A stretch of DNA of 64,000 nucleotides from Pedobacter montanisoli. GTDB lineage: Bacteria; Bacteroidota; Bacteroidia; Sphingobacteriales; Sphingobacteriaceae. Made by a program: the position numbers and the translations under genes. The notes beneath the pieces are model-generated. The model did no database searches, was not told the origin of the DNA, and saw only the letters and a program-made list of their open reading frames with translations. Below are positions 24,542-33,873 of the stretch, piece after piece. Position 1 is the first letter of the stretch, and every line of letters starts with the position of its first letter. The stretch is taken from positions 1,181,543 through 1,245,542 of the forward strand of contig NZ_JALGBH010000002.1 in NCBI RefSeq assembly GCF_022809115.1, read 5' to 3'.

Positions 24542-26677
24542 ATGATAGATGGTAAAGCATATATAGGGCATTTGAAAAACCGGAAAAGGATGATTGAACT
24601 TTTCCGTGCACTTGCATTGAGCCTAGGTATTGCTTTGCTTATAGGCAGTTTGTTTAATTATTGGCATGGCGAACCTATATACTGGGTTTATTATCTGGTA
24701 TTTATCTTAGCTGCAATTGTTTTTCTAAGCTTTCATCCTATCTGGAAAATAGATGAGAAATACATTAGCCGTTATTTAGACAACCAGTTTCCACAGCTTG
24801 AAGACAGCAGTGCCCTGCTGTTAAAAGAACCCAATGAACTGGGCCTGCTAGAAGGTTTGCAAGTGGCTAAAATAGTACAGCATTTACCCTTGCAACAAGT
24901 TTTTAAGCCTATATCTTCTAAAATATTTATTGCGCTGGCCTGGCTAATTGCAGGTGCAGGTGTATTTATGTTGCTAGAGCATGTGCCTTCGCTACGATCT
25001 TCTTCTTTAAAGGCTGAGCAGGCACCCAAGCACAAAGTTTCTGTAGAAAAAGTTTTACCACAAGTAGCCAGTTACCATCTCTCTATTGTGCCGCCTACTT
25101 ATACAGGCAATGCCCCACGTGAGCAGACCCAATTTACCTTAAAGGTAGAAACCGGTGCTAAAGTAAGTTGGAACATTCGTACCAATAAGCCTGTACAATC
25201 GTTTTACATGATCTTTAACGGCGAGGAAAAATTTAAATTAAATCCTACAGGGGCTAATGCTACTGAATGGTCTTTCTCTAAACAATTGGATAAGCAGGGG
25301 TTTTACCAGTTAGAGTTAGATGGTGTTAAATCTGATCTTTACCAGATTGATATTATCCCTGATTTTCCGGTAAACATAAAGATCTTGCAACCTAAACCAC
25401 AAACCGTTATAGATGTGGGTATGCCTACGCAAATTGACCTTAAAGCTTTGCTAAGTGATGATTATGGCATTACAGAAGCTTTTATTTCGGCTACCAGGGC
25501 CAGTGGTAAAGGCGAAAGCGTAAGTTTTACCGAAAAGAAAATCAATTTTAACGTCTCTTTTAAAGGTGCCAAGTCTTTAACGCTCAACAAGCATATTGAC
25601 CTGAAAAATTTGGGGATGAAACCTGGGGATGAGCTTTATTTCTTTATTCAGGCTAAAGACAATAAAGGTCAGCAAAGTAGATCTGATGTATATACGGTTT
25701 CTATCGTAGATACGGCCGAATTGATGAGCATGGCTGGTATGACTTCTGGCGTGAATTTGGTTCCCGAATATTTTAGGAGCCAGCGACAGATTATTTTAGA
25801 TACCGAAAAATTACTGGCTGAAAAGGCTTCGATAGCTGTAGAGGAATTTAAAAAACGTAGCAATACTTTAGGGATAGACCAAAAGTTGTTGCGCTTAAAA
25901 TATGGTCAGTTTTTAGGCGAAGAAAATGAAACCGAAATTGGCGGCGATCATGACGACCACAATGACAATGATGGCCATGATCATGGTAAACAGGATACGC
26001 AACCAGAAAAATTTGGCGATGTGCAAGCATTGATGGATAAATATGCGCATAAGCATGATATTGCCGAGGATGCCACGTTTTTTGAGCCTGAAATAAAAGC
26101 GCAATTAAAAGCCGTACTTAACGAAATGTGGAGCGCCGAACTCAAATTGCGCACTTACGCACCTGAAGATGCGCTTCCTTTTGAATACAAAGCGTTAAGG
26201 CTGCTCAAAGATTTGCAACAAAAATCGAGGGTTTATGTAGCCAAAACTACCGTTAAAACTGCAGCTATAAAACCCGAAAAACGTTTAACGGGCGAATTAA
26301 AGGAGATTACCGCACCACAGCAAAATCTTCATTACGAACTAAAAGACCATACCAAAGAGGAACTGAAACTGTTGTTGGCTTTATTAGATCTGCATAAAAA
26401 CGGCAAGCCTTTTTCTGCTAATGATCAAGCGCTCTTGCAAAGTGGTGAAAAGCAGATCATCATCGCTACTGCCAGTCATCCTGCCAGTTATTTACCTGCT
26501 CTAAAGAGTTTAAGGAGATTGAGCGCACAAAAATTGCCTGCATTGAATGATCTAAATACGGTATCTAATGCCATATACAATCTTATTGGCACAGGTACAT
26601 CATTGCCGCAAGCACAAACAAAGGGATTGAGCAAAAAATTAGCTGAACATTACTTTAACCATCTTAAAGGCTATTGA
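24542..26677 (+). CDS. large membrane-anchored protein (DUF4175-like) of the MoxR operon
   Basis: A 711-residue protein with three hydrophobic helices near the N terminus (residues ~19-38, 47-64, 127-147) and a large soluble remainder. It includes a beta-rich segment starting YHLSIVPPTYTGNAPREQT and extended helices. Residues ~468-480 (HDDHNDNDGHDHG) form a His/Asp-rich linker that could bind metal or simply be flexible. The layout matches DUF4175-like proteins of MoxR clusters; the family call is moderate. It begins one base after the BatA-like stop and is followed immediately by the next membrane protein. Confidence 0.7.
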   Translation: MIDGKAYIGHLKNRKRMIELFRALALSLGIALLIGSLFNYWHGEPIYWVYYLVFILAAIVFLSFHPIWKIDEKYISRYLDNQFPQLEDSSALLLKEPNELGLLEGLQVAKIVQHLPLQQVFKPISSKIFIALAWLIAGAGVFMLLEHVPSLRSSSLKAEQAPKHKVSVEKVLPQVASYHLSIVPPTYTGNAPREQTQFTLKVETGAKVSWNIRTNKPVQSFYMIFNGEEKFKLNPTGANATEWSFSKQLDKQGFYQLELDGVKSDLYQIDIIPDFPVNIKILQPKPQTVIDVGMPTQIDLKALLSDDYGITEAFISATRASGKGESVSFTEKKINFNVSFKGAKSLTLNKHIDLKNLGMKPGDELYFFIQAKDNKGQQSRSDVYTVSIVDTAELMSMAGMTSGVNLVPEYFRSQRQIILDTEKLLAEKASIAVEEFKKRSNTLGIDQKLLRLKYGQFLGEENETEIGGDHDDHNDNDGHDHGKQDTQPEKFGDVQALMDKYAHKHDIAEDATFFEPEIKAQLKAVLNEMWSAELKLRTYAPEDALPFEYKALRLLKDLQQKSRVYVAKTTVKTAAIKPEKRLTGELKEITAPQQNLHYELKDHTKEELKLLLALLDLHKNGKPFSANDQALLQSGEKQIIIATASHPASYLPALKSLRRLSAQKLPALNDLNTVSNAIYNLIGTGTSLPQAQTKGLSKKLAEHYFNHLKGY

Positions 26678-26679
26678 TT

Positions 26680-28467
26680 ATGGGATTTGGTACATTTGTT
26701 ATTGGTATCTGTATGGTTTTACTTGCATTTCTTATCTACAAGGAAATCAAGAGAACTCATCGCCATTGGTTAACAGGACGGATCGTGGTTAGTATTGTTA
26801 TGATTGCCTGTTTTGCCTTTCTTATTCTTCCTCTTTCATTTGAAACCAGCCTGCAAAACAAAAAGGGTCAGCTTAATCTTATTACCGATGGGGTTTCGGC
26901 AGATAGTCTGGCTAAAATTAAAGGCATAAAGTACTATACAGATCCTTTATTGGCTGATCAATTGAAGCAAAAAGCTGATTTTATTCCTGATCTGGCTTAT
27001 TATCTGATCGAGCATAAGGATGTACAAAATATTGAGGTATATGGATATGGACTTGCAGCAGATGAACTTAAAAAATTAAAAAATTATAAAATTACATTCC
27101 ATCCGTCAGCAATGCCTTATGGCATTATTAGTTGCAACTGGACCGAAAAACTGCATGAAGAAGAAACTTTTACGGTACAGGGTTCTTTTCACAATACTTT
27201 GAACAAAGCCATTCAACTTAAATTAACGGGTTTTGGAACCGCTTTAGATTCGGTTATGCTCCCTGCTCAAAAGCTGAGTAATTTTAACCTGAACCATCAA
27301 ATCAGGCAAAAAGGGAAAGCGCTATTGGAACTTATCGCCCTAAACGGCAAAGATACTTTAACCAAAGAGATTATACCCGTACAAACCATAACCAGAGTAC
27401 CTTTAAGGGTATTTATGCTTACCTCCTTTCCGAGCTTTGAATATAATTTCCTTAAAAAATGGCTGTATGAAAATCAGTACCCACTTATGGTTAGGAGCCG
27501 GATCAGCAAAGACAAATACAGTGTTGATTTCCTGAACCGCAACAGCTCAACCATAAACAGCATACAGGCTGGCTTACTGGAAAAGGAAGATGTGCTCATT
27601 ATTGACCAACAAGAATTGGAGAATATTTCTCCTGCCGAAAAAAGAGCTATTGAACAGGCGGTTACAAAAGGTATGGGCTTGATCATTTGGGCAGATCAAC
27701 CAGGCGCAAATACGGCCTTAATAAACAGTTTTAAATTAACGACCCTACAGGTACAGGATAAACTGACCAATTTGTTCGTTCTTGATCGTGAGATGGCCCT
27801 AGCTTCTCTCCCATCTAACCAGCAACTTTATATCAGTCCTTCGTCTCGTCAGCAAGCGGTAATTGCCAGTAAAGAACAGCATCTTGTTGCTGCCGAAGAA
27901 TTGTACGGCAATGGTAAAATTGTGGCAACGACCTTGCAAAATAGCTATCAATGGATGCTTTCGGGTCAGCAGCGGGATTATGCTCGCTATTGGTCTGAAT
28001 TGATCAATGCTGCAGCACGTAAACAGGAACCAGGCATTACATTGCAAACCCATGATTATAGGCCGGTAGTACAGCATAGGCTCCTGTTCCAGATAGAAAC
28101 TGCTGATACAAATGTTCCTCTAATACAATATGGCGAAAAACACCTGGCTGTTAAACAGAATCTCTTATTTCCCAATAGTTGGGAAGCACAAACCTGGCCC
28201 TTAAACTCTGGGTGGCAAACGTTAAGTGTTAACCAGCGTGATTTTAATTTCTTTGTTTATGGTAAAGCGAATTGGAAAGCGCTTCGTCAGTATGAACTGC
28301 TGGAACAAAATCTGAATTTTGTTCGTCAGCACCAAGTTGAGGTAGCTAATACTCAGGAAACAACGACCGTTTATAGGCATGAGGTTTCTAAATGGTGGTT
28401 CTTTATTTGTTTTGTCTTCGCGATTGGGTTTTTATGGTTGGAGGATAGGGTTTTTAATAGGGGTTAG
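26680..28467 (+). CDS. membrane protein with glutamine amidotransferase-like domain
   Basis: A 595-residue protein. The ATG at 26680 comes two bases after the previous stop (a TTG at 26674 is less likely). Two N-terminal helices (4-24 and ~33-53) and one near the C terminus (WWFFICFVFAIGFLWLEDRVF) frame a large extracytoplasmic part. The segment around RVFMLTSFPSFEYNFLKKWLYENQY...EDVLIIDQQELENISPAEKRAIEQAV resembles the GATase1-like domain of other MoxR-operon membrane proteins. No catalytic residues are evident. It completes the tight moxR operon. Confidence 0.75.
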   Translation: MGFGTFVIGICMVLLAFLIYKEIKRTHRHWLTGRIVVSIVMIACFAFLILPLSFETSLQNKKGQLNLITDGVSADSLAKIKGIKYYTDPLLADQLKQKADFIPDLAYYLIEHKDVQNIEVYGYGLAADELKKLKNYKITFHPSAMPYGIISCNWTEKLHEEETFTVQGSFHNTLNKAIQLKLTGFGTALDSVMLPAQKLSNFNLNHQIRQKGKALLELIALNGKDTLTKEIIPVQTITRVPLRVFMLTSFPSFEYNFLKKWLYENQYPLMVRSRISKDKYSVDFLNRNSSTINSIQAGLLEKEDVLIIDQQELENISPAEKRAIEQAVTKGMGLIIWADQPGANTALINSFKLTTLQVQDKLTNLFVLDREMALASLPSNQQLYISPSSRQQAVIASKEQHLVAAEELYGNGKIVATTLQNSYQWMLSGQQRDYARYWSELINAAARKQEPGITLQTHDYRPVVQHRLLFQIETADTNVPLIQYGEKHLAVKQNLLFPNSWEAQTWPLNSGWQTLSVNQRDFNFFVYGKANWKALRQYELLEQNLNFVRQHQVEVANTQETTTVYRHEVSKWWFFICFVFAIGFLWLEDRVFNRG

Positions 28468-28533
28468 TTGGTTGTTGGTTTGTTGGTTAATTGGTTAGTT
28501 GTGTAATTGGTTAATTGGTTAATTGGTTAATCG
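28464..28533 (+). repeat. imperfect short tandem repeats of TTGGTTAA type
   Basis: Units of 8-9 bases (TTGGTTAA, TTGGTTAG) with variants such as TTGGTTTG. A degenerate version lies at 19395-19455 before the same family A element, and looser ones at about 9143-9175. Confidence 0.7.
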
Positions 28534-28541
28534 TAGAATTG

Positions 28542-28564
28542 CATTTCGACAAGCTCCTTGTGAC
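28542..28564 (+). repeat. palindromic repeat, family A variant
   Basis: CATTTCGACAAGCTCCTTGT then GAC; the second arm differs from the common form. Confidence 0.7.
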
Positions 28565-28586
28565 AATCTTAGTGCCTTAAGCAGAG

Positions 28587-28668
28587 CGTCATGCTGAACT
28601 CGTTTCAGCATCTTTCCCTAAATAGTGAATTAACCACAAAAGGCACAAAGAACACAGTTGTATTATTT
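28587..28668 (+). repeat. family B palindrome plus shared tail
   Basis: Matches 9377-9458 through CGTCATGCTGAAC, GTTTCAGCATCTTTCCCT and TTAACCACAAAAGGCACAAAG. Confidence 0.8.
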
Positions 28669-28684
28669 TATCGAGTGTAAATTA

Positions 28685-28728
28685 CATTTCGACAACTTGT
28701 CCAGAATTAAATCGACAAGCTATGTGAC
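28685..28728 (+). repeat. family A, degenerate long form
   Basis: CATTTCGACAACTTGTCCAG, AATTAAATCG, then ACAAGCTATGTGAC; a decayed version of the long form at 4155 and 4561. Confidence 0.65.
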
Positions 28729-28872
28729 AGTATAGTTTTTGATTTTTTATGATGCAGAAATCAACTTTTCAATAAAAATTGGCGATTGAAACTAAAATGT
28801 TATACTTCTTATAGCATTTTTATTTAAAGCTTTAACTATTTTGTGGTATTGCTAACCTAAACTAAAAAACCA

Positions 28873-30507
28873 TTGAAAAGAAAAGATTTCCTCTATCTAT
28901 CCGGAGTAGGAATGGGTGCTTTGCTTTTACCTGATCTATCGGCCTATGCCACACCAATAGATCCCGAGCAGGCGCTGGTCCGCGTAGATACCAAAATTAA
29001 AAAAGAACTTGCTGATGTGGCATTAAATGCGGCCAAATCAAAGGGTGCAACTTATGCAGATGTACGTATAGGCCGTTATTTAAACCAGTTCGTATCTACC
29101 CGTGAAAAGCGTGTTCAGGGTGTAGCCAATACCGAATCTTATGGTGTGGGTATCCGCGTGATCGCAAACGGATGCTGGGGCTTTGCAGCTACCAATAAAG
29201 TAACCAAAGATGGCATCGCCAAAGCCGCCGAACAAGCTGTTGCTGTTGCCAAGGCCAATGCAAAGATACAGGGCGATCCTGTACAGCTTGCTCCGCAAAA
29301 AGGCTATGGCGAGGTTAGCTGGAAAACACCAATCGAAATCAATGCTTTTGAAGTGCCGGTTAAAGAAAAGGTAGATCTGTTGCTAAATGTGAATGACGTT
29401 GCCATGCAAAATGGTGCCAACTTCGTAAACTCTGCTCTATTTGCCGTTAATGAACAAAAGTATTTTGCTTCTACAGATGGCTCATATATTGATCAGGATG
29501 TTCATCGTATCTATCCAACTTTTAACGTAACCAGAATTGACCGTGCTTCGGGGCAATTCAAAACCCGTAATTCGTTAAGCTCTCCTATGGGCATGGGTTA
29601 TGAGTATATGCATGCACGTCCTGAAGATAAAGTAGCTGGTATCGTTACCCGTTATAAAGGTCGTTACGATATGCTGGAAGATGTAAAGGCTGCTGCTAAA
29701 GTGGCTGCTGAAAAAGTAACCGCCAAATCGGTAGAGCCGGGTAAATATGACCTGGTTTTGGATCCTTCTCACTTATGGTTAACCATACACGAATCTGTGG
29801 GTCACCCTACAGAGTTAGATCGTGTACTGGGTTATGAAGCCAATTATGCAGGTACCAGTTTCCTTACTTTAGATAAATGGGAATCTAAGAACTTTAAATT
29901 TGGTAGTGATAAGGTTAACATCGTGGCCGACAAAACTCAGGTAGGTTCTTTAGGTGCTGTTGGTTATGATGATGAAGGTGTGAAATGTAAAAAATGGGAT
30001 CTGATCAAAGACGGTGTATTGGTAAATTACCAAGCCATTAGAGATCAAGCACATATTATAGGCTTAAACGAATCGCAAGGTTGCTGTTATGCTCAGGGCT
30101 GGAATGATGTTCAGTTTCAGCGCATGCCTAATGTATCGTTACAAGCGGGCAAACAAAAACTGAGCGTTGATGATATGATCAAAAATGTAGAAAAAGGAAT
30201 CTATATCATTGGCGATGGCTCGTTCTCTATTGATCAGCAACGTTACAATTTCCAGTTCGGCGGTCAGATTTTCTATGAGATTAAAAATGGTAAAATCGTA
30301 GGCATGCTCAATGATGTGGCCTACCAGGCCAATACCCGCGAATTCTGGAATTCATGCAGCGATATCTGTGATCAGAGCGATTACCGTTTAGGTGGTTCAT
30401 TTAGTGATGGAAAAGGGCAGCCATCGCAAAGCAGTGCAGTTTCGCACGGTAGTTCTACTGCCCGTTTTAATGGAGTTAATGTTATTAATACAGCAAGAAA
30501 AATATAA
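28873..30507 (+). CDS. TldD-type metalloprotease with Tat-like signal (TTG start), copy 1
   Basis: A 544-residue TldD/PmbA family protein. The zinc motif HESVGH begins at residue 306. The N terminus KRKDFLYLSGVGMGALLLP resembles a twin-arginine signal (KRK in place of RR) followed by a hydrophobic stretch, suggesting export, unlike cytosolic E. coli TldD. The start is TTG at 28873: no in-frame ATG precedes the mature domain except inside the hydrophobic segment. It is followed two bases later by a TldE-like gene and then by a second, closely similar TldD. TldD/TldE pairs act as peptidases with the active site in TldD. Confidence 0.9.
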   Translation: MKRKDFLYLSGVGMGALLLPDLSAYATPIDPEQALVRVDTKIKKELADVALNAAKSKGATYADVRIGRYLNQFVSTREKRVQGVANTESYGVGIRVIANGCWGFAATNKVTKDGIAKAAEQAVAVAKANAKIQGDPVQLAPQKGYGEVSWKTPIEINAFEVPVKEKVDLLLNVNDVAMQNGANFVNSALFAVNEQKYFASTDGSYIDQDVHRIYPTFNVTRIDRASGQFKTRNSLSSPMGMGYEYMHARPEDKVAGIVTRYKGRYDMLEDVKAAAKVAAEKVTAKSVEPGKYDLVLDPSHLWLTIHESVGHPTELDRVLGYEANYAGTSFLTLDKWESKNFKFGSDKVNIVADKTQVGSLGAVGYDDEGVKCKKWDLIKDGVLVNYQAIRDQAHIIGLNESQGCCYAQGWNDVQFQRMPNVSLQAGKQKLSVDDMIKNVEKGIYIIGDGSFSIDQQRYNFQFGGQIFYEIKNGKIVGMLNDVAYQANTREFWNSCSDICDQSDYRLGGSFSDGKGQPSQSSAVSHGSSTARFNGVNVINTARKI

Positions 30508-30509
30508 TT

Positions 30510-31826
30510 ATGGCCATATTAAGTAAAGAAGAAGCACAGGCAATTTTAAAAAAGGTACTTAGCTATTCTAAGGCCGATGCCTGCGAAGTAAGTTTAAATG
30601 GCTCTGATGGTGGTAACATTCGTTATGCCCGAAATGCTGTTTCTACTGCCGGACAAATAGATGTAATGAGTTTGGGCGTTAGTGCAACATTTGGCAAGAA
30701 AACGGGTACGGCCACCATCAATGAGTTTGATGATGCGTCTTTGCAAAAAGTAGTTAAAAGAGCGGAAGAGTTGGCTTTGCTCGCTCCCGAAAATCCGGAG
30801 TATATGCCACCTTTGGGTCCTCAGAATTTTGCAGAAGCATTAACTTATAATGCCAATACCGCAGCCATGAACCCCGATACCAGGGCAGATATGGTAGCCA
30901 AAAGTTTAAGTGTATCAAAAGCAGGTGGTTTAGATGCCGCAGGCTTTTTAGAGAATTCTACCCGTTTTAATTCTATTATGAATTCTAAGGGTTTGTTTGC
31001 TTATAACAAAAGTACCAATGTTTCTTTCTCGGTAACCATACGTAATAAACAGGGAACTGGTTCTGGTTATGTAGAGCAAGATTTCAATAACCTCGATAAA
31101 ATGGATACATTGGCACTGAGCAAAATAGCGGCTACCAAAGCCAATACTTCTGCTGGTGCAAAAGCCATAGAACCGGGTAAATACACCGTAATTTTAGAAC
31201 CTTTGGCTGCAAGTGATATGCTGGGCAATATGTTCAGAGGTTTTGATGCGCGAAATGCAGATGAGGGTCGTAGCTTTATGAGCAAGAAAGGTGGTGGCAC
31301 ACGTTTAGGTGAGCAATTGTTCTCTGAAAATGTAAATATCTATTCTGATCCGCTAAATCCTGAAGTACCGGGCTCTACTTGGAGTGGTGATGGTTTACCT
31401 GTTACGAGAACGCAATGGGTACAGAACGGAGTGGTTAAAAACCTATCTTACTCGAGATATTGGGCAGCGCAGAAAAACGTACAGCCTTTGCCATTTAGCA
31501 GAAGTATTGTAATGGAAGGTGGAAACCAATCTTTGCAAGACCTGATCAAGAGCACTGAAAAAGGTATATTGGTTACCCGTTTCTGGTATATCCGTATGGT
31601 TGATCCGCAAACCTTATTGTTAACAGGGCTTACCCGTGACGGTACTTTTTATATTGAAAACGGAGAAATTAAATTCCCGATCAAGAATTTCAGGTTCAAT
31701 GAAAGTCCGGTGATTATGCTGAACAATGTTGAGGCTTTGGGTAAACCTGTTCGTACGGGTAGTGGCCTGATACCGCCAATGAAAATCCGTGATTTTACTT
31801 TCTCATCACTTTCAGACGCGATCTAA
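30510..31826 (+). CDS. TldE/PmbA-type partner protein
   Basis: A 438-residue TldD/PmbA family member lacking the HExxxH zinc motif, as expected for the TldE half of the heterodimer. Conserved segments include EPGKYTVILEPLAASDMLGNMFRG and a terminal PPMKIRDFTFSSLSDAI. There is no signal peptide, in contrast to both flanking TldDs. It begins two bases after tldD copy 1, indicating co-translation. If TldD is Tat-exported, this subunit would need to travel as a complex, or it stays inside (inference). Confidence 0.9.
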   Translation: MAILSKEEAQAILKKVLSYSKADACEVSLNGSDGGNIRYARNAVSTAGQIDVMSLGVSATFGKKTGTATINEFDDASLQKVVKRAEELALLAPENPEYMPPLGPQNFAEALTYNANTAAMNPDTRADMVAKSLSVSKAGGLDAAGFLENSTRFNSIMNSKGLFAYNKSTNVSFSVTIRNKQGTGSGYVEQDFNNLDKMDTLALSKIAATKANTSAGAKAIEPGKYTVILEPLAASDMLGNMFRGFDARNADEGRSFMSKKGGGTRLGEQLFSENVNIYSDPLNPEVPGSTWSGDGLPVTRTQWVQNGVVKNLSYSRYWAAQKNVQPLPFSRSIVMEGGNQSLQDLIKSTEKGILVTRFWYIRMVDPQTLLLTGLTRDGTFYIENGEIKFPIKNFRFNESPVIMLNNVEALGKPVRTGSGLIPPMKIRDFTFSSLSDAI

Positions 31827-31836
31827 AATAATATAA

Positions 31837-31942
31837 AGGAGGGTGTTAATTTAATGTAGTCATTCCGTACTCGATACGGAATCTTTCAGATTAGATCCTG
31901 AAACAAGTTCAGGATGACGAATACCTACTAAAACACCCTCTT
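31837..31942. repeat. long hairpin enclosing palindromic repeats between tldE and tldD copy 2
   Basis: AGGAGGGTGTT pairs with AACACCCTCTT over 11 bp (one G-T pair). The 84-base loop carries an ATTCCGTA/TACGGAAT palindrome and a family B-like GATCCTGAAAC/GTTCAGGATGAC element at 31894-31919. The right arm is followed by TCTTTTAC, so it may also terminate transcription. Confidence 0.6.
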
Positions 31943-31966
31943 CTTTTACACTTTAAATTCAAGACC

Positions 31967-33607
31967 TTGAAAAGAAGAGACTTTTTATATATGGCGGGGA
32001 TAGGTACTGGTGCTACCATGCTACACAGCGTACCTGTATTTGGCAGAATGATTTCTGTTGAAGAAGCCCTCACTCCTATTGATGTTGCGCTGAAAAAGAA
32101 AATGGCCGATGTGGTTTTAAATACCGCCAGATCCTTAGGTGCAAATTATGCCGATGTAAGGATTGGGCGTTACTTAAGCCAGGTTGTAGCTACACGTGAA
32201 AAAAGAGTGGACAATATTTCCAATTCTGAATCTTACGGAATGGGTATCCGTGTGCTGGCCAATGGAAGCTGGGGTTTTGCCGCAACCAACAAGCTGGATA
32301 ACGACAATATTGTTAAAGCCACAAAAATGGCAGTTGCCATTGCAAAAGGTAATGCCAAATTGATGGACGAGCCTGTTCAATTGGCTCCGCAAAAAGGTTT
32401 TGGAGAGGTAAGCTGGAAAACGCCGATCGCCATCAATGCTTTTGAGGTACCTGTTGCAGAGAAAGTAGATCTTTTGCTCAATGTAAATAATGAAGCGTTA
32501 AAAGGTGGTGCGAAATACATCAACTCTAATCTGTTCATGATAAATGAGCAAAAATATTTTGCTTCTACAGATGGTTCTTATATTGATCAGGATATACACC
32601 GTATCTGGCCAACTTTTACCCTGACCAAAATTGATGCTGCTGCCGGTAAATTTGAAACCCGAAATGCTTTAAGTGCCCCAATGGGTATGGGTTTTGAATA
32701 CATGAAACCTTTGGATAGCGAGAAAATAAAAGGTGGTCCGGTAACGTTGTACAAAAAGCGTTACGATATGATAGAGGATGTTCGTGAAGCGGCTGTACAT
32801 GTAGATGAAAAACTTAAAGCCAAACCTATTGCTCCGGGCAAATATGATCTGGTTCTAGATCCTTCTCATCTTTTCTTAACCATACATGAATCTGTAGGCC
32901 ACCCTACTGAGTTAGACCGTGTTTTGGGTTATGAAGCCAATTATGCAGGAACTAGTTTCCTGACCCTGGATAAATGGGAAAGCAAGAAGTTTAACTTTGG
33001 CAGTAAAGAGGTTAATATTGTTGCAGATAAGCTGGAAACTGGTTCTTTGGGTGCTGTGGGTTATGACGATGAGGGTGTGAAATGTGGTAAATGGGACATC
33101 ATTAAAGATGGTATCTTAGTCAATTACCAAACCATCAGGGATCAAGCGCATATCTTGGGCTTAAAAGAATCGCAGGGTTGTTGCTATGCCGATAGTTGGG
33201 ACAGCATACAGTTTCAACGTATGCCTAATGTTTCTTTACTTCCTGGCAATGTGCCTCTTTCGGCCGCAGATATGGTAAAAAATGTAGAAAAAGGTATTTA
33301 TATGTTCGGCAGGAATTCTTATTCTATTGATCAGCAACGCTATAATTTCCAATTCAGTGCACAACTGGCTTACGAAATTAAAGATGGCAAGATTGTAGGG
33401 ATGTTCAAAGATGCTGCTTATCAAGCCAATACGCAGGAGTTCTGGAATTCGTGCGTGCAACGTTGCGATAAGAACGATTACCGTTTAGGGGGTACTTTCT
33501 CTGATGGCAAGGGACAACCTAGTCAGGCTAGTGCGGTATCTCATGGTAGTCCTACTACTCGTTTTAATGGGGTAAATGTAATTAATACAGGCAGGAAATT
33601 AGGATAA
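31967..33607 (+). CDS. TldD-type metalloprotease with Tat signal (TTG start), copy 2
   Basis: A 546-residue paralogue of the gene at 28873, alignable end to end (shared TYADVRIGRYL/NYADVRIGRYL, KWESK.F.FGS, GYDDEGVKC, ESQGCCYA..W, GKGQPSQ.SAVSHGS). The zinc motif HESVGH begins at residue 307. The N terminus MKRRDFLYMAGIGTGA is a canonical twin-arginine signal (RRDFL). It again starts with TTG (31967). It has arisen by tandem duplication flanking the tldE gene, and both copies keep all visible catalytic residues. Confidence 0.9.
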   Translation: MKRRDFLYMAGIGTGATMLHSVPVFGRMISVEEALTPIDVALKKKMADVVLNTARSLGANYADVRIGRYLSQVVATREKRVDNISNSESYGMGIRVLANGSWGFAATNKLDNDNIVKATKMAVAIAKGNAKLMDEPVQLAPQKGFGEVSWKTPIAINAFEVPVAEKVDLLLNVNNEALKGGAKYINSNLFMINEQKYFASTDGSYIDQDIHRIWPTFTLTKIDAAAGKFETRNALSAPMGMGFEYMKPLDSEKIKGGPVTLYKKRYDMIEDVREAAVHVDEKLKAKPIAPGKYDLVLDPSHLFLTIHESVGHPTELDRVLGYEANYAGTSFLTLDKWESKKFNFGSKEVNIVADKLETGSLGAVGYDDEGVKCGKWDIIKDGILVNYQTIRDQAHILGLKESQGCCYADSWDSIQFQRMPNVSLLPGNVPLSAADMVKNVEKGIYMFGRNSYSIDQQRYNFQFSAQLAYEIKDGKIVGMFKDAAYQANTQEFWNSCVQRCDKNDYRLGGTFSDGKGQPSQASAVSHGSPTTRFNGVNVINTGRKLG

Positions 33608-33657
33608 GATTTAAGGTATAAAATTATTAGATATTCAATCTAAAATTAGGTATTGTA

Positions 33658-33720
33658 TATTTTCGCCTCATTAGCCGGTAGGTTTTGAGGGGAACGGAGA
33701 GGTTTAGGGCTATCGCCATT
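33658..33720 (+). repeat. truncated relative of the ~218 bp repeat
   Basis: TTTTCGCCTCATTAGCCGG matches the first bases of the right repeat copy, then diverges; GGCTATCGCC follows. The rest of the 33608-33873 gap holds no gene other than the candidate ssrA promoter. Confidence 0.5.
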
Positions 33721-33785
33721 GAAAATATAAAGTAATTATCCTAAATCCACGTTAAGTTAGACATCGAGATTTGGCATTTTATTTG

Positions 33786-33793
33786 TACCTTTG
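33786..33793 (+). promoter_or_regulatory. candidate -7 box for ssrA
   Basis: TACCTTTG matches TAnnTTTG about 80 bases before the mature 5' end, implying a processed leader. Confidence 0.5.
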
Positions 33794-33873
33794 TTGCCAA
33801 GAACAAGGGAAAAGGAGCTAAGATTAAGGATCTAATCTTTTAACTTATCAACTTTTGGCTTTAAACTTAAAAA

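Larger units (their letters stand above)
28468..28872. other. repeat-filled gap before tldD
   Basis: No gene. Contains the TTGGTTAA tandem units, a family A element (28542-28564), a family B palindrome with shared tail (28587-28668) and a degenerate long-form family A element (28685-28728). The last 140 bases are AT-rich and presumably carry the tldD promoter, which I could not identify. Confidence 0.7.

Noticed and set aside
25948-25986. His/Asp-rich linker as a nickel or zinc chaperone motif
   Set aside because: A single short low-complexity stretch in a membrane protein with no metal genes nearby; a flexible linker is just as likely.
28464-28533. Tandem TTGGTTAA units considered as a CRISPR-like array
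   Set aside because: Units are 8-9 bases with no spacers of uniform length and no cas genes nearby.
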